Position numbers and translations under genes: made by a program. Below are positions 52,603 through 62,542 of a DNA stretch of 64,000 nt, one piece after another (within the stretch, counting starts at the first letter, position 1; each line of letters starts with the position of its first letter). Under the pieces are notes generated by a model that saw nothing but the letters and a program-made list of their open reading frames with translations, was not told the origin of the DNA and made no database searches. The stretch is from Cyanidium caldarium (taxonomy: Eukaryota; Rhodophyta; Bangiophyceae; Cyanidiales; Cyanidiaceae): the NCBI GenBank assembly GCA_026184775.1, contig JANCYW010000017.1:124001-188000 (forward strand). The letters are read 5' to 3'.

Positions 52603-54735
52603 TTATGTCGGCGCACCGCGCAACACCAGCGCCACCTCGTGCGCGTCGCGCAATGGCACGCCGGCCAGCTCGTTACGACCTGTAGCCTGGGCTCGGGTGG
52701 CCCAGTCGTGCGCCAGCCGGTAGGCGGCGACGACTCGGGTGCAGGTGCGCGTTTGCACCGCATCTCGTAGCACTGGGTTGGCGATCAGCAGCAACTGGGG
52801 CGGCATCAGGGTGCGCACATCGGCCGCGGTGAACACGGTCGCATAGAATTCCCGCAATGCCACGGCGAAAGCAGTGGCGTCGAGGGCGCGCGGCAGAGGC
52901 GGCGTTGACGGTGCCGCGGACGACGCGATATCGGTCCCGGGTGTCGCCGCGTCGTCCGTCTCGGAGCGCTCCCGCATCTGCTCGATCGCCTCCACGGATG
53001 GCAGCAGACGGCTGCGGGCAAGCAGGTGGCGCGCCGCCAGGTGCTCCAGGCGTCCCGCCCATCGCTCCACCTGTTGCGCTGCGTGCGCGACCCAGTCATC
53101 GGCGACCGCAAAACGCGACAGCCCGTCGCGCACCCCCTCGTAGCAGTTCAGGAGAAACACCGCTTGATCCACTTCCGCCAGTTGGCGCGTTGCGGCGGCC
53201 GCACTCAGCTCCAGTAGCGGCTGCAGCGCGACCTGCAGCAGATCGTCTGCCTGCCGCCGCTGTTCCTGGGGCGCTGTCATACTCGCCTCCAGTGCCGTCA
53301 GCACTTGTTCCAGCCGGTACAGCGTCTGGGTGAGCGGTGTGGGTGGTGCCAGATCCCTGGGCACCCGCAAACCGATCTCCGTCAACGTGTCGGTGTGGCC
53401 ACGCCACGACGCCAACATCGCCTCCAGGGCCTGGCGGTGCAGCTCCAGCAGCATCGTCGGCAACGCGGCACGGTCGCCGACGAGCTTGCCGATCACGCGC
53501 GCATAAAACTCCAACAGACTGGCCAGTTGACACAGTTCCGCCGGGCCCGGTGTCTGCTGCGACAGCGCATACTCGTATCGCAGGCGAAACGGCTCGCGCA
53601 CCGCCTCCGCCAACTCGTGGAGAATGCGCGCTCGACGGTCCGCCACGGACGATGGGGCATCGTCGTCGTCTAGCGGATGCATGATATCTGCAGCGGCGGT
53701 ATCGCCTGTCGATGAGGGCCCGTCAGCGGCGTTCACGGCGACGGCCTCTGCCGCGACACCGTCCCCCAATCGCCGATTCTCCTCCGCGGGGAGCAACGCC
53801 TCGACCAGTTCATGCTCCGCCAGCAGAGCGTGGTGAATCCACGCCAGCATATCGTTGGCGTAGCGGAGTGCGTCGTGCGCGCTCATCTCCATGGGGCGCA
53901 CGCCGCGCGCCGGGTCGCCGCGCACCATGGCGTCCACAAAGCGCCGGGCGAGGACAGCGCGCCGCGTGCGGGCGACGCTCTCCCCGCCGGCCTGGTCGCG
54001 TGACGATGTATCCGCCAGTCGCTGCAGCGTCGTGGCGCCTAGGTGCACGGGCACCTCGTCCAGGTCGACTTCGTCGCGAACACACACCTCGTGCAACAGC
54101 CATCGTTGCAGCGCCTCCTCAGCCCGCTGGCGCCACTGCTCCAGACTCGCACTGACCTCGCGCAGCGCCATCGAGTCTGTGGCGTGCGCCTGTAGCCGCC
54201 GCAAACGTCGGCGAATACGAGCCAGCCGCTCGCAGGCCGCCAGAAAGGCGGCATCGACCACGCCCCGGTCGATCGCCGCCTCTTCGTCCGCCGTCAGGCT
54301 CAGCGCCCGCACCAACCGCGTCGCCAGGCGCACCTTGCCCTCCAGCACCTCCAGCTGTTGGTGGATAACAGCGGCGGTGTCCGACACGCTTACACACTGC
54401 GCCTCCGTCTCGTCCAACCGCGAAATGACGGCCGCGTACTTGCGCTGCAAACTCGTCGCCTGACCGCTGGAGACGGCCGCCTCCGACCACACCGACCGGT
54501 GCGCCTGCACCACTTGCGCGAAACGCTCCACCAACTGCCACTCTAGCGCCGACCGCACGTCGACGTCGGCTGGTTCCCTGTCGCCACCCTCCACTTCCCC
54601 GAACGGTTGCAGCGCCCCGATCAGGGCCTGCGGCCGCGGATGCGCCAGCGGACCCTCCCGCAACAGCTTCTGCACTTTCCTCACCGCCGCCGTCTCACCA
54701 GTGACCTTGGCACTCGAATGGAATGAGTCATCCAT
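52603..54735 (-). CDS. COG6: conserved oligomeric Golgi complex subunit 6
   Basis: 710 residues, mostly helical. The match to COG6 is clearest in the middle: VARTRRAVLARRFVDAMVRG, then RPMEMSAHDALRYANDMLAW and IHHALLAEHELVEALL, which follow the human pattern '[35 protein letters not shown]' as remembered. COG6 is in lobe B of the COG tether, which retrieves Golgi enzymes. The N-terminal coiled part (LQRKYAAVISRLDETEAQCV) carries short Ser/Thr spacers. The start is the first ATG in frame. It is divergent from BMS1; between the ATGs lie about 110-220 bases. Confidence 0.88.
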   Translation of the reverse strand: MDDSFHSSAKVTGETAAVRKVQKLLREGPLAHPRPQALIGALQPFGEVEGGDREPADVDVRSALEWQLVERFAQVVQAHRSVWSEAAVSSGQATSLQRKYAAVISRLDETEAQCVSVSDTAAVIHQQLEVLEGKVRLATRLVRALSLTADEEAAIDRGVVDAAFLAACERLARIRRRLRRLQAHATDSMALREVSASLEQWRQRAEEALQRWLLHEVCVRDEVDLDEVPVHLGATTLQRLADTSSRDQAGGESVARTRRAVLARRFVDAMVRGDPARGVRPMEMSAHDALRYANDMLAWIHHALLAEHELVEALLPAEENRRLGDGVAAEAVAVNAADGPSSTGDTAAADIMHPLDDDDAPSSVADRRARILHELAEAVREPFRLRYEYALSQQTPGPAELCQLASLLEFYARVIGKLVGDRAALPTMLLELHRQALEAMLASWRGHTDTLTEIGLRVPRDLAPPTPLTQTLYRLEQVLTALEASMTAPQEQRRQADDLLQVALQPLLELSAAAATRQLAEVDQAVFLLNCYEGVRDGLSRFAVADDWVAHAAQQVERWAGRLEHLAARHLLARSRLLPSVEAIEQMRERSETDDAATPGTDIASSAAPSTPPLPRALDATAFAVALREFYATVFTAADVRTLMPPQLLLIANPVLRDAVQTRTCTRVVAAYRLAHDWATRAQATGRNELAGVPLRDAHEVALVLRGAPT

Positions 54736-54846
54736 GAGTGAAAAGTTTCAACGGGGGTGTGTCTCCCCATCGATCCATCCACCACACCGTACTTGTCCGA
54801 ACAGATGTGCGCTTGCGCCGATGCGCGAAATCGCCGACCGCGCGCG

Positions 54847-57800
54847 ATGTCCGGGTCGGACGCGGCCGCCGTCGCATCGAAACGCCCCTTCGGAGTCAAG
54901 GGAGTCATCGACGGTTACAGCGGGCAAGTCAAACCATCTCTCGGTGTCACGATGTCCACCGCAGATGCGAAAAAGTCCGGAATGAACCATTCTGAGAAAA
55001 ATGGGAGACGTTCTGGGGCGAATTCTCGCCCCTCCGCTGGTCGCGGCAAGGTGGCGCTCGCCAAGCCGGGCAGGGCGCGCCGGGCCATGCAAGCACAGGC
55101 AGACCGGTCGATGCGCAGTGCGCGCGCGGTGACGGCCGATTTATCGGGTGGCGATCGGGTGCCGCGGGTGGTGGCGGTGGTGGGACCGCGTGGCGTGGGC
55201 AAGTCGTCGATCGTACGGGCGTTGGTGAAGCATTACACGCGGCACGCGCTGGGCGAGGTGGTCGGGCCCGTGACCGTTGTGACCGGCAAACAGAAGCGCA
55301 TCACGCTGGTGGAGGTGCCGCCGGACTTGCCGTCGATGATCGACGCGGCCAAAGTGTGCGACTTGGCGGTACTGGTGATCGACGCGCACTTCGGGCTGGA
55401 GATGGAGACGTTCGAGTTTCTGAACATCGCGGCGGTGCATGGCATGCCGCGGGTGATGGGCGTGTTGACGCACCTGGACAAGATACGGGACGGGAAGAGG
55501 ATGAGCAAGACGAAGAAGGCGCTCAAGTCGCGCTTCTGGACTGAGGTGCACGAGGGTGCTAAGCTGTTCTACCTGTCGGGGATGCGCAGCAACGGCGAGT
55601 ACCTGAAGCGGGAGGTGTTGAACCTGGCGCGCTTTCTGTCGATCACCAAGTACCGGCCGATTTCGTGGCGCAACGAGCACGCGTACGTGTTGGCTGACCG
55701 TGTGGAGGATCTGACGCCGGCGGATGCGCCGGTCGGCGTCGGGCGCACCGTAGCGGTGTACGGGTTTGTGCGCGGCGCGCCGCTGCGGGTGCCGGTGGCC
55801 ATGCACATGTTCGGGGTGGGTGACTTGTGGGTGGAGCAGGCAGAGGTGCGCGCCGATCCGATACCGCCGCCGGCTGCGATGGCCGATGGCGACGGCAAGG
55901 CGTCGAAGCGCCGTCGCTCGCTGTCGCTCAAGGAGCGCCAGCTGCATGCGCCCATGAGCGATTTCGACGGCATCGCGTACGACGAGGACGCGGCTTACAT
56001 CCACGTGCCCGACCGGAGCGTGCGTTTCAGCCAGACAAGCAAGTCGTCACCGGACGACGACGAAGATGGCGATGACGACAGTGTCGCTTCGGACGAGGAG
56101 GGCGTGCGCATGGTGCGCAAACTGCAACGCACCAGCCGCTCGCTGGCGGAGCAGTCGAGCGCGTGGGGACTGCGGCTGTGGCGGGATAGCGAGGCCGTGC
56201 GAGCACCGGCAGAGTCACCGGGGGACGCGGACGATCGTTTTCGTCGGCCGCTGGAGGGAACAGAGGCTGGTGTATCCGTGGAGGTGGAGGATATTGGTGA
56301 GCGCCGTATTCGACAAGCTCGGCGGGAGCATGCGAGTCGTGTCGCCCCTGCGCCCAGTTTGCAGCGGGTGCTGTACGATGACGACGCCAGCGACGACTCG
56401 GGAATGGAAGAGGAGGAGAAGCGGACAGCGCGTGTGCAACCGTGGGGCGTCGCGGCGGGGCGCGATGACGTCGCTGGCGCCGGGCAGCCATCCGAGGACG
56501 ACGATGCGCCGGGCGGTCTCTTTCGCGTGCGGCGAGCGCCCGTTGTGGACTCGTTGGCGAACGCCTGGTCGCGCGACTGCAGCACGGTCGCGGCGCCGAT
56601 CACCGGGTCAGCTGCAGAGGATGCGCAATTGCGGCAGCGGTTTGCCGCGCGTGCTGCCTTTGTGGAGCACTACAAGGGAGGCACTTCCGACGCGGACGAG
56701 GTGGTGGATGTGGAGGCGCGTCCGCCGGTTCCAAGTGACCCGACGGTGAACGACGGCAGCGACGAAGATGGCGACGACGAGGCATGGGACGATCTGTCCG
56801 ATGCTGTCGAGGAGGAGTCGGGAGAGTCGGACGCCGAGAACGACTCGAGCAGTGCCGTCATGGGCGGCACCGATGCCGAGCAAGTGTTCGATGTCGACGG
56901 TGGAAACGATGGGGATGATTCCGGTTCCGGTGACCGCGACGAAGAGGTTGAGATGACGGACGGGGAGTCGAACAACCACATCTGTAAGGGTGCGCGCTTT
57001 GTCGATGCCGCGGACAGAAATCAAGTTCGTTTGGAGACTGCGGACGGCGGCGCCTCCACTCAACTATCCACCAGCGAGGCCAATGCGGTCACGGGTGGCG
57101 CCGACCACTATGAACGGGAGCGGCAGGCGGCGCAGGAGCGACAGCAGCGCTCCGAGGAGCAGCTGTCTGCCCTCGATGCGCCGCTGCGACAGGAGTTGGA
57201 GGGCATACGGCCCGGCACTTATGTGCGGCTGGTGTTGCGCGGCGTGCCCGCCGAATTCACCCGGCACTACGATCCGCGACGTCTGGTGGTGCTGGGCGCG
57301 TTGCCCGCCCCGCTGGAGCAGACGCTCTCGTTCATGCGTGTGCGCCTGCTGCGGCATCGCTGGTTCCGCAAAGTGCTGAAGAACCGCGACCCGCTGATCT
57401 TTTCGGTCGGCTGGCGCCGTTTCGAGGCGGCGCCGGTCCTGGCCATGCCAGATGCCAACGGGCGCGAGCGCATGATCAAGTACACTCCGGAGCATTTGCA
57501 CTGCGACGCGGTGGTGTACGGCCCGCTGGCATCGCCCGGCACCGGCGTCGTGTGCTTCCAGACATTGGGCGGCGAGCGGCAGCGCAGTTTCCGGGTGGCG
57601 GCCACCGGCGTAGTGAAGGAGGTGGATGCGCAGTTTCGGATTGTGAAGAAGCTCAAGCTGGTCGGAGAGCCGATGCGCATCTTCAAGAACACGGCGTTTG
57701 TTCGGGGCATGTTCAACTCCGAGCTGGAGGTGGCCAAGTTTGTCGGCGCGTTGCTGCGCACGCCCAGCGGGCTTCGCGGTATGGTCAAGAAGGCGGTGCG

Positions 57801-58449
57801 GGACGGTCCGCCGGGCACCTTCCGCGCGACGTTTGAGGACCGCCTGCTGAAAAGCGACATCGTGTTTCTGCGGGCGTGGGTGCCGGTGCAGCCGCCGCGC
57901 TACTGCGTGATCACCGCCAACCTGTTGTTGCCCGCGGCGAGCGACACCTACCGGGTGATGCGCACGGTGCGGGAAATTCGCCAGGCAAAGCAGCTGCCCA
58001 TCCCACACCGCGACGACTCGATGTATCGCAGCGTGGAGCGCGCACCGCGCCGATTCCACCCGCTGCGGCTTCCGGCCAAGCTGACGGCGGCGCTGCCCTT
58101 CTCCGCCAAACCGAAAGATGAACAGCGCAGCGATGGCATTCGCAAACGCCGGGCGCGCTCCCACCCCGGTGCGGACGAACGCGCGGTGGTGATGGCACCC
58201 GAAGAGCGTCGCGAACACACCTTTTTGCAGATGCTCAACGCGCTGCGGCACGATCGCGAGGCCAAACGCAAACAGGCCGCGAAACAGAAGCGCGTTCCTA
58301 TTGAGGCGCAACGGCGAGCGGACGAGGAACGTCACCGCCGAAACGAACGAGAGCGCAAAAAGGCGCGATACGCCCGACAGGCGACACGGAGCCAGCACAG
58401 AACGTCGACGCCCTCATCCAAGCGACAACGCGCGGATGAGAGCGGGTGA
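54847..58449 (+). CDS. BMS1: ribosome biogenesis GTPase BMS1
   Basis: A ~1200-residue nucleolar GTPase of the 40S processome that recruits RCL1 to U3 snoRNP. The GTP-binding domain starts VVAVVGPRGVGKSSIVRALV (P-loop PRGVGKSS), with CDLAVLVIDAHFGLEMETFE and GVLTHLDKIRDGKRM (a THLD motif). Then an AARP2CN-like part, a long acidic Asp/Glu/Ser region with almost no conservation, and a conserved C-terminal region from PGTYVRLVLRGVPAEF to KNTAFVRGMFNSELEVAKF. It ends basic (KKARYARQATRS). Starts are uncertain: ATGs at 54805, 54847 and 54952 are all in frame; 54952 (MSTADAKKSG) begins the Lys/Arg-rich part. Confidence 0.93.
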   Translation: MSGSDAAAVASKRPFGVKGVIDGYSGQVKPSLGVTMSTADAKKSGMNHSEKNGRRSGANSRPSAGRGKVALAKPGRARRAMQAQADRSMRSARAVTADLSGGDRVPRVVAVVGPRGVGKSSIVRALVKHYTRHALGEVVGPVTVVTGKQKRITLVEVPPDLPSMIDAAKVCDLAVLVIDAHFGLEMETFEFLNIAAVHGMPRVMGVLTHLDKIRDGKRMSKTKKALKSRFWTEVHEGAKLFYLSGMRSNGEYLKREVLNLARFLSITKYRPISWRNEHAYVLADRVEDLTPADAPVGVGRTVAVYGFVRGAPLRVPVAMHMFGVGDLWVEQAEVRADPIPPPAAMADGDGKASKRRRSLSLKERQLHAPMSDFDGIAYDEDAAYIHVPDRSVRFSQTSKSSPDDDEDGDDDSVASDEEGVRMVRKLQRTSRSLAEQSSAWGLRLWRDSEAVRAPAESPGDADDRFRRPLEGTEAGVSVEVEDIGERRIRQARREHASRVAPAPSLQRVLYDDDASDDSGMEEEEKRTARVQPWGVAAGRDDVAGAGQPSEDDDAPGGLFRVRRAPVVDSLANAWSRDCSTVAAPITGSAAEDAQLRQRFAARAAFVEHYKGGTSDADEVVDVEARPPVPSDPTVNDGSDEDGDDEAWDDLSDAVEEESGESDAENDSSSAVMGGTDAEQVFDVDGGNDGDDSGSGDRDEEVEMTDGESNNHICKGARFVDAADRNQVRLETADGGASTQLSTSEANAVTGGADHYERERQAAQERQQRSEEQLSALDAPLRQELEGIRPGTYVRLVLRGVPAEFTRHYDPRRLVVLGALPAPLEQTLSFMRVRLLRHRWFRKVLKNRDPLIFSVGWRRFEAAPVLAMPDANGRERMIKYTPEHLHCDAVVYGPLASPGTGVVCFQTLGGERQRSFRVAATGVVKEVDAQFRIVKKLKLVGEPMRIFKNTAFVRGMFNSELEVAKFVGALLRTPSGLRGMVKKAVRDGPPGTFRATFEDRLLKSDIVFLRAWVPVQPPRYCVITANLLLPAASDTYRVMRTVREIRQAKQLPIPHRDDSMYRSVERAPRRFHPLRLPAKLTAALPFSAKPKDEQRSDGIRKRRARSHPGADERAVVMAPEERREHTFLQMLNALRHDREAKRKQAAKQKRVPIEAQRRADEERHRRNERERKKARYARQATRSQHRTSTPSSKRQRADESG

Positions 58450-58976
58450 CGGAGGAGATAGATGCAATGCGTGTAGAGGGAATCTGAGAACCACATCGTT
58501 GTGCCCGACACTCCGGTTGCCGTGAAGGTGTTTCGGTAAACGATCGCGCGTCCCTTTGTCGTCGAGCAGAGGCTGGTCACCGGTGCATCCCCGTCGAGCA
58601 GGTCGCGATCCGCTGCCCGACGCGTGCGCGATCCCATCGACGGCAGGTCGGGTTTCGGTCGGTCGGTCGGTCGGTAGCGCCGTGAAATGCTAGACAGTGT
58701 TGGCGGTTGCGAAATGTACTGGTGAGGGAAATGGGGACCATAAATCATGTTGATGGATTTGTTGGGCTTGATGGGGGTCACGCCAGGGCGCTGGGTTTCT
58801 TGTGGCCGTGCGTTGACCGGCGTGCACTTCTGTCGGCTGGCGTCGCCCGGGTCGGCTGCGGGAGTTGGGTGGCGGACGGCCAGGCCAGCCGCTGGAGAGA
58901 GTGTCGGCGACGCGTACAAGTCACCCATGGGATGCTTCAAGTATGCATGACGGATTGCGAGCGGAAGTCGTTGGGT
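58450..58976. other. intergenic gap, BMS1 to HGG-repeat gene
   Basis: 527 bases between two plus-strand genes if the HGG-repeat protein starts at 58977. A (GGTC)-type tetranucleotide tract is at about 58655-58676. The sequence from 58707 is open in the HGG frame but opens on a non-ATG codon. No RNA gene is recognised. Confidence 0.45.
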
Positions 58977-61250
58977 ATGGGTGGTGGATCCAGCAGCAAC
59001 ACTGTCCTGCTCGCGGCCGGTCAGCCGACGTTGCGGACGACGGTGGGGTCGGCAGTGCCGCGACGACCGCGCCGAAGGCGGCAACGCCGGCGGGCGTCGG
59101 CGCCAGTGCCCTCGCCAGTGAATGCACGCGCTGCATCACTGTCGCGGCGACCTCGGGGGTATTGGCTGAGCGAGCAGAACCTCCTCCGCGAGGTGCGGCA
59201 GTTTGTGGCCGAGCGGGCGCAAGTGTTGGAGGAGGACGGCGTGCCGCTGATGCCGTCGCACCTCGAGCTGCGGTATGCTGGCCGTTGTGATCTGCTGCGG
59301 GCGATCGACCGCTCTGGAGGCTTTGCGTACGTGGCCAATCAATGCGGTTATCGGACGCGGCAATTGCCGCACGGCCATTGGCGGCATCACTTTAAGAACG
59401 TGGCCCAAGCGGTGCAGACATTCATGCAGCAGCATCCGTCGTCATTGCCCCCATCGCCGGAGTCGCCGCTGCGCCTGCCCACCGCGGCGGAGTTGCGGGC
59501 TCAGGGACAGCACTCGCTGGTGCTAGCCATCGCCATGCATGGCGGCTCTACGGCGGTGGCAGCGCGCCTCGGCGTGCGCAACATCCGCCGCCGCGGATAC
59601 TTGCGCGATGCCGATGACATGCAGCGCGAGCTGCAGCAGTGTTTTCCGCAGAGCATCGCCCGGCACCGGCAGGCGCCGCGTAGCGATGAGGTGCGCCGCG
59701 CCCGCCGCTACGACATCAACCACGCCATCGTCCGGTACCACGGCGGGTACACCCGGCTGGCGGCGGCGCTCAATCTGTGTCGGTCGTTGCCGTATCGCCG
59801 GCCGCCGTTCTATTGGCGCGACCCGGCGCGGCTGCACGACGAGATGCGCGCTTTCGCCCGGGCGACGCTGGCGGGCGGGCGCATGCCGCTGCAAAGTGAG
59901 CTGCTGGCCATGGGCCGCGGCGACCTCATTTACGCCATCCGCATCCACGGCGGCATCGATGCGGTGGCGGTGCAACTGGGCTGGGCGCGTGCCCCGTCCG
60001 TCCGTCGCAACGCCCGCGGCCACTGGGCGTCGCTGGACAACTTGCGCACCGAACTGGACGCTTTTGTGAACGAGAACTGCTATCCGGGCATGATGCCGCG
60101 GATGGAGTATCTGCGGTCGTGCGGTAGAAACGATCTGGTGTATGCCATTCGACGGCACGGCGGCCCGGCGGCGGTGGCCGGCCGTCTGCACCTGTTCTGG
60201 TTCGGACCGTCCACCTTTTGGCGGCGCTTCGACAACCTGCGCAAGCGGTTGCGGGTGTTTATGGCCAATTCGGGCTTGTCACCGCGCCTGATGCCGCTGC
60301 AGGAGGAGCTGGTGCGCGCCGGCCGCTTCGATCTGGTGTACGGGGTGAATCTGCACGGCGGGGTGTATCCGGTGGCGCGTCGGATGGGCATGCGGGTGCA
60401 AGCGCCGCGCCGACCGCGATTCTACTGGAACTCGTTGGCGCACGTGGAGCGCGAGCTGGACGCTTTTCTGATGAACACGCAGCCGACGGGGCGCGGTCAT
60501 CGCGAGCACATGCCCACCAGTGCGATGTTGCTGAAGGCGGGCCGGCAGGATATGGCCGCGGCCATCCGTCGACACGGCGGGTGGGATCGGTTGGCACGAC
60601 AGCTCGGACTGAAGCCGGCGTATGAGAAGCGGCGCAAGGGATACTGGAACGATTTCCACAATGTGTGCAGCGAGCTGCAGGTGTACCTGGGACAGCTGGA
60701 GGGTTGGGGACCGGAGGAAGCGGATATGGCGGATGCCTGTGCGGTCGTGCCGGGCGGTAGCGGCGTCAGCGGCAGGGACGCGGCGGCCATATCGACGGGC
60801 ACCGGGTCCGCCTCCAATCATCAGGCAGTGTTGCACTCCCCGGCGCGTTGTATGCCGACGGCGCAGGAGTTGCGGCTGGACGGCCGGGCCGATTTGGTGT
60901 TTGCGTGTGAGCGCATCCACGGCGGGCTGGAGAATGTGGCGCGGCGTCTGGGTTGGATCACGCTGGAGCGGCGCTTGCCGGCCGGTGTGCTCAAGCGCAA
61001 TTTCGAACTGTTGCGCACCGAGCTGTTGCGGTGGTGGATGCCCAAGTACGGTGTGGACGGCGAGATGCCGCGCCCGGTAGATTTCGAGCGCACTCACCGG
61101 TGTGACGTGCACGAGGCCATTCTGGCGCACGGTGGCTATGAGCGGGTGGCGAGCGTGCTGGATCTGGCATACGAGGGGCCCACTGCGGTGCGGGACGCCG
61201 GGCAGGGGTGGATGCCCACGGCGGCCGGTGCGGCTGGCGTTGTCGCGTGA
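58977..61250 (+). CDS. large protein of nine 'HGG' repeats, unknown
   Basis: A 757-residue protein from MGGGSSSNTVLLAAGQ, whose N-terminal ~65 residues are Ser/Ala/Arg-rich without acidic residues and look like an organelle-targeting peptide. The rest is nine tandem repeats of about 65-110 residues (most 65-75) with the pattern [YH]W-x(5)-L-x(2)-E-x(3)-F ... MP-x(4)-L-x(3)-GR-x-DL-x(2)-AI-x(2)-HGG-x(3)-VA-x(2)-LG. Well-kept copies include YWRDPARLHDEMRAFARATL and DLIYAIRIHGGIDAVAVQLG; copies 1 (SGG) and 8 are altered, 8 by a ~40-residue Gly/Ser/Ala insert. Similar HGG repeats may exist in plant and algal plastid proteins, but I cannot name a family. RNA or DNA binding by a helical solenoid is a guess. 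Confidence 0.7.
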   Translation: MGGGSSSNTVLLAAGQPTLRTTVGSAVPRRPRRRRQRRRASAPVPSPVNARAASLSRRPRGYWLSEQNLLREVRQFVAERAQVLEEDGVPLMPSHLELRYAGRCDLLRAIDRSGGFAYVANQCGYRTRQLPHGHWRHHFKNVAQAVQTFMQQHPSSLPPSPESPLRLPTAAELRAQGQHSLVLAIAMHGGSTAVAARLGVRNIRRRGYLRDADDMQRELQQCFPQSIARHRQAPRSDEVRRARRYDINHAIVRYHGGYTRLAAALNLCRSLPYRRPPFYWRDPARLHDEMRAFARATLAGGRMPLQSELLAMGRGDLIYAIRIHGGIDAVAVQLGWARAPSVRRNARGHWASLDNLRTELDAFVNENCYPGMMPRMEYLRSCGRNDLVYAIRRHGGPAAVAGRLHLFWFGPSTFWRRFDNLRKRLRVFMANSGLSPRLMPLQEELVRAGRFDLVYGVNLHGGVYPVARRMGMRVQAPRRPRFYWNSLAHVERELDAFLMNTQPTGRGHREHMPTSAMLLKAGRQDMAAAIRRHGGWDRLARQLGLKPAYEKRRKGYWNDFHNVCSELQVYLGQLEGWGPEEADMADACAVVPGGSGVSGRDAAAISTGTGSASNHQAVLHSPARCMPTAQELRLDGRADLVFACERIHGGLENVARRLGWITLERRLPAGVLKRNFELLRTELLRWWMPKYGVDGEMPRPVDFERTHRCDVHEAILAHGGYERVASVLDLAYEGPTAVRDAGQGWMPTAAGAAGVVA

Positions 61251-61644
61251 GAGTGTGGTGGAGGGGACGTGATGGGGTTGCGTCTGCGTGAAGAGGCACT
61301 CGGTGGTGTATGTTCATCCGAATAGGATAAACCAACAATTACCAACCTGGTGCTCGCCGATATGGGATGCGTATCTGGTGGGACCCCATCAGAAGGTCGT
61401 CCCGGGGTGTCATCGCCCGGGTCGTGCGCGCGGATCTCGCTGCGCGACGGGCGCACGCGCACCGGCCCTGGCACGGGGCGTCGATCGCGTCCGACATGTT
61501 TGCGAGTCATACTTCGGTTTGAGGCTCGATGAGGAGTCGACCAAAAACGATATGAGCAACTGCACCGTCTCACTGTCGTTGGGGAGCGTGCGCGCTGGCG
61601 GAGGGACTGATTGCCGTCTGTGAGGAGGCGCTGTACCGCACACC
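61251..61644. other. intergenic gap, HGG-repeat gene to DUF202 gene
   Basis: 394 bases between two plus-strand genes. An A/T-rich patch, AATAGGATAAACCAACAATT (near 61322), stands out from the GC-rich surroundings and may be a terminator or promoter element. No RNA gene is recognised. Confidence 0.4.
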
Positions 61645-62487
61645 ATGGACTCTGACGAAGCCCCTGGTGGGAAAACCGGCAGGGAGACGTCCGCCACTGT
61701 TTCCGAGCCGAGCACCTCGGGACGGCTTGACGACCGCGTCGCTTCACTTCCCGATCTCTTCCTGCAGCGGGACGGTGCTGTCTCCGGGCTCGGTGAGGAC
61801 CCCGAGTTCGTCGAGTGTCAAATCGAGGAGCGTCTAGATGAGCTGGTGGAGGAACGCCTGTCGTCGCTACGACTGGAAGAGCAGCGGGAAAATTTCTCAC
61901 CAGCTGAATTCGACACACCCTACCCTGCAGAGAATGCCGAACTAGGAATAGACACCAGTGTGAAACAACTGTCAGGGATCGCATCCGGCCCGGAACTGGA
62001 CGCATCGTCATCCCGAGCACTCGCTACCGTCAGCGCCACGCCCACCCGCTCCGCCTCCGCCGCTGTACCTCTCACTCAACACCATTCACACCGGGAGGCG
62101 GCACTGCGACATCGGTTGCGGTGGTTTCTGCGCGAAGATGCCGAGCAGCACGTGCGCTGGACGGCCATGCGCGCCGACCCGTCGTTTGTGCTGGAGGATT
62201 TCCGGGCCAACGACCGCACGTTCATGTCGTGGGTGCGCACCAGCCTGCGACTGGTGCTGACCGGCGCTGTGGTGGGCAGACTGCTGGCCGGCCGCAGTGT
62301 GATCGTGTTGGGGGTGATGTATGCGGTAGCGGGCATGATCATCGTCATCGCCGGGATCGTGCGCTTTTACCGTTGGCAGAACGCGCTGCACGCCAAGCAA
62401 TACTTGTACGAACCGCTGGCGCAGCTGCTGCTGTTCGCGCTCGGTACGACCACCGCGGTAACCGCCATGGTGACCACTTGGTTGTGA
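61645..62487 (+). CDS. DUF202 membrane protein (VTC1-like)
   Basis: 280 residues. The first ~165 are acidic and Ser/Thr-rich. Then a DUF202 domain: FRANDRTFMSWVRTSLRLVL, where ANDRTFMSW recalls VTC1 'ANERTFLSW', followed by three membrane segments (ALRLVLTGAVVGRLL region, VIVLGVMYAVAGMIIVIAGI and LLLFALGTTTAVTAMVTTWL). DUF202 proteins include VTC1 of the vacuolar polyphosphate polymerase complex and bacterial YidH. The link to polyphosphate is possible but not shown, and the long polar N terminus is not a VTC1 feature. The ATG lies in CACCATGG context. Confidence 0.72.
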   Translation: MDSDEAPGGKTGRETSATVSEPSTSGRLDDRVASLPDLFLQRDGAVSGLGEDPEFVECQIEERLDELVEERLSSLRLEEQRENFSPAEFDTPYPAENAELGIDTSVKQLSGIASGPELDASSSRALATVSATPTRSASAAVPLTQHHSHREAALRHRLRWFLREDAEQHVRWTAMRADPSFVLEDFRANDRTFMSWVRTSLRLVLTGAVVGRLLAGRSVIVLGVMYAVAGMIIVIAGIVRFYRWQNALHAKQYLYEPLAQLLLFALGTTTAVTAMVTTWL

Positions 62488-62542
62488 GCGGCAGCGCCAC
62501 GGGAAGGAGGGCGGTCGAATGCGGCGACGCCATATGTCGTCA

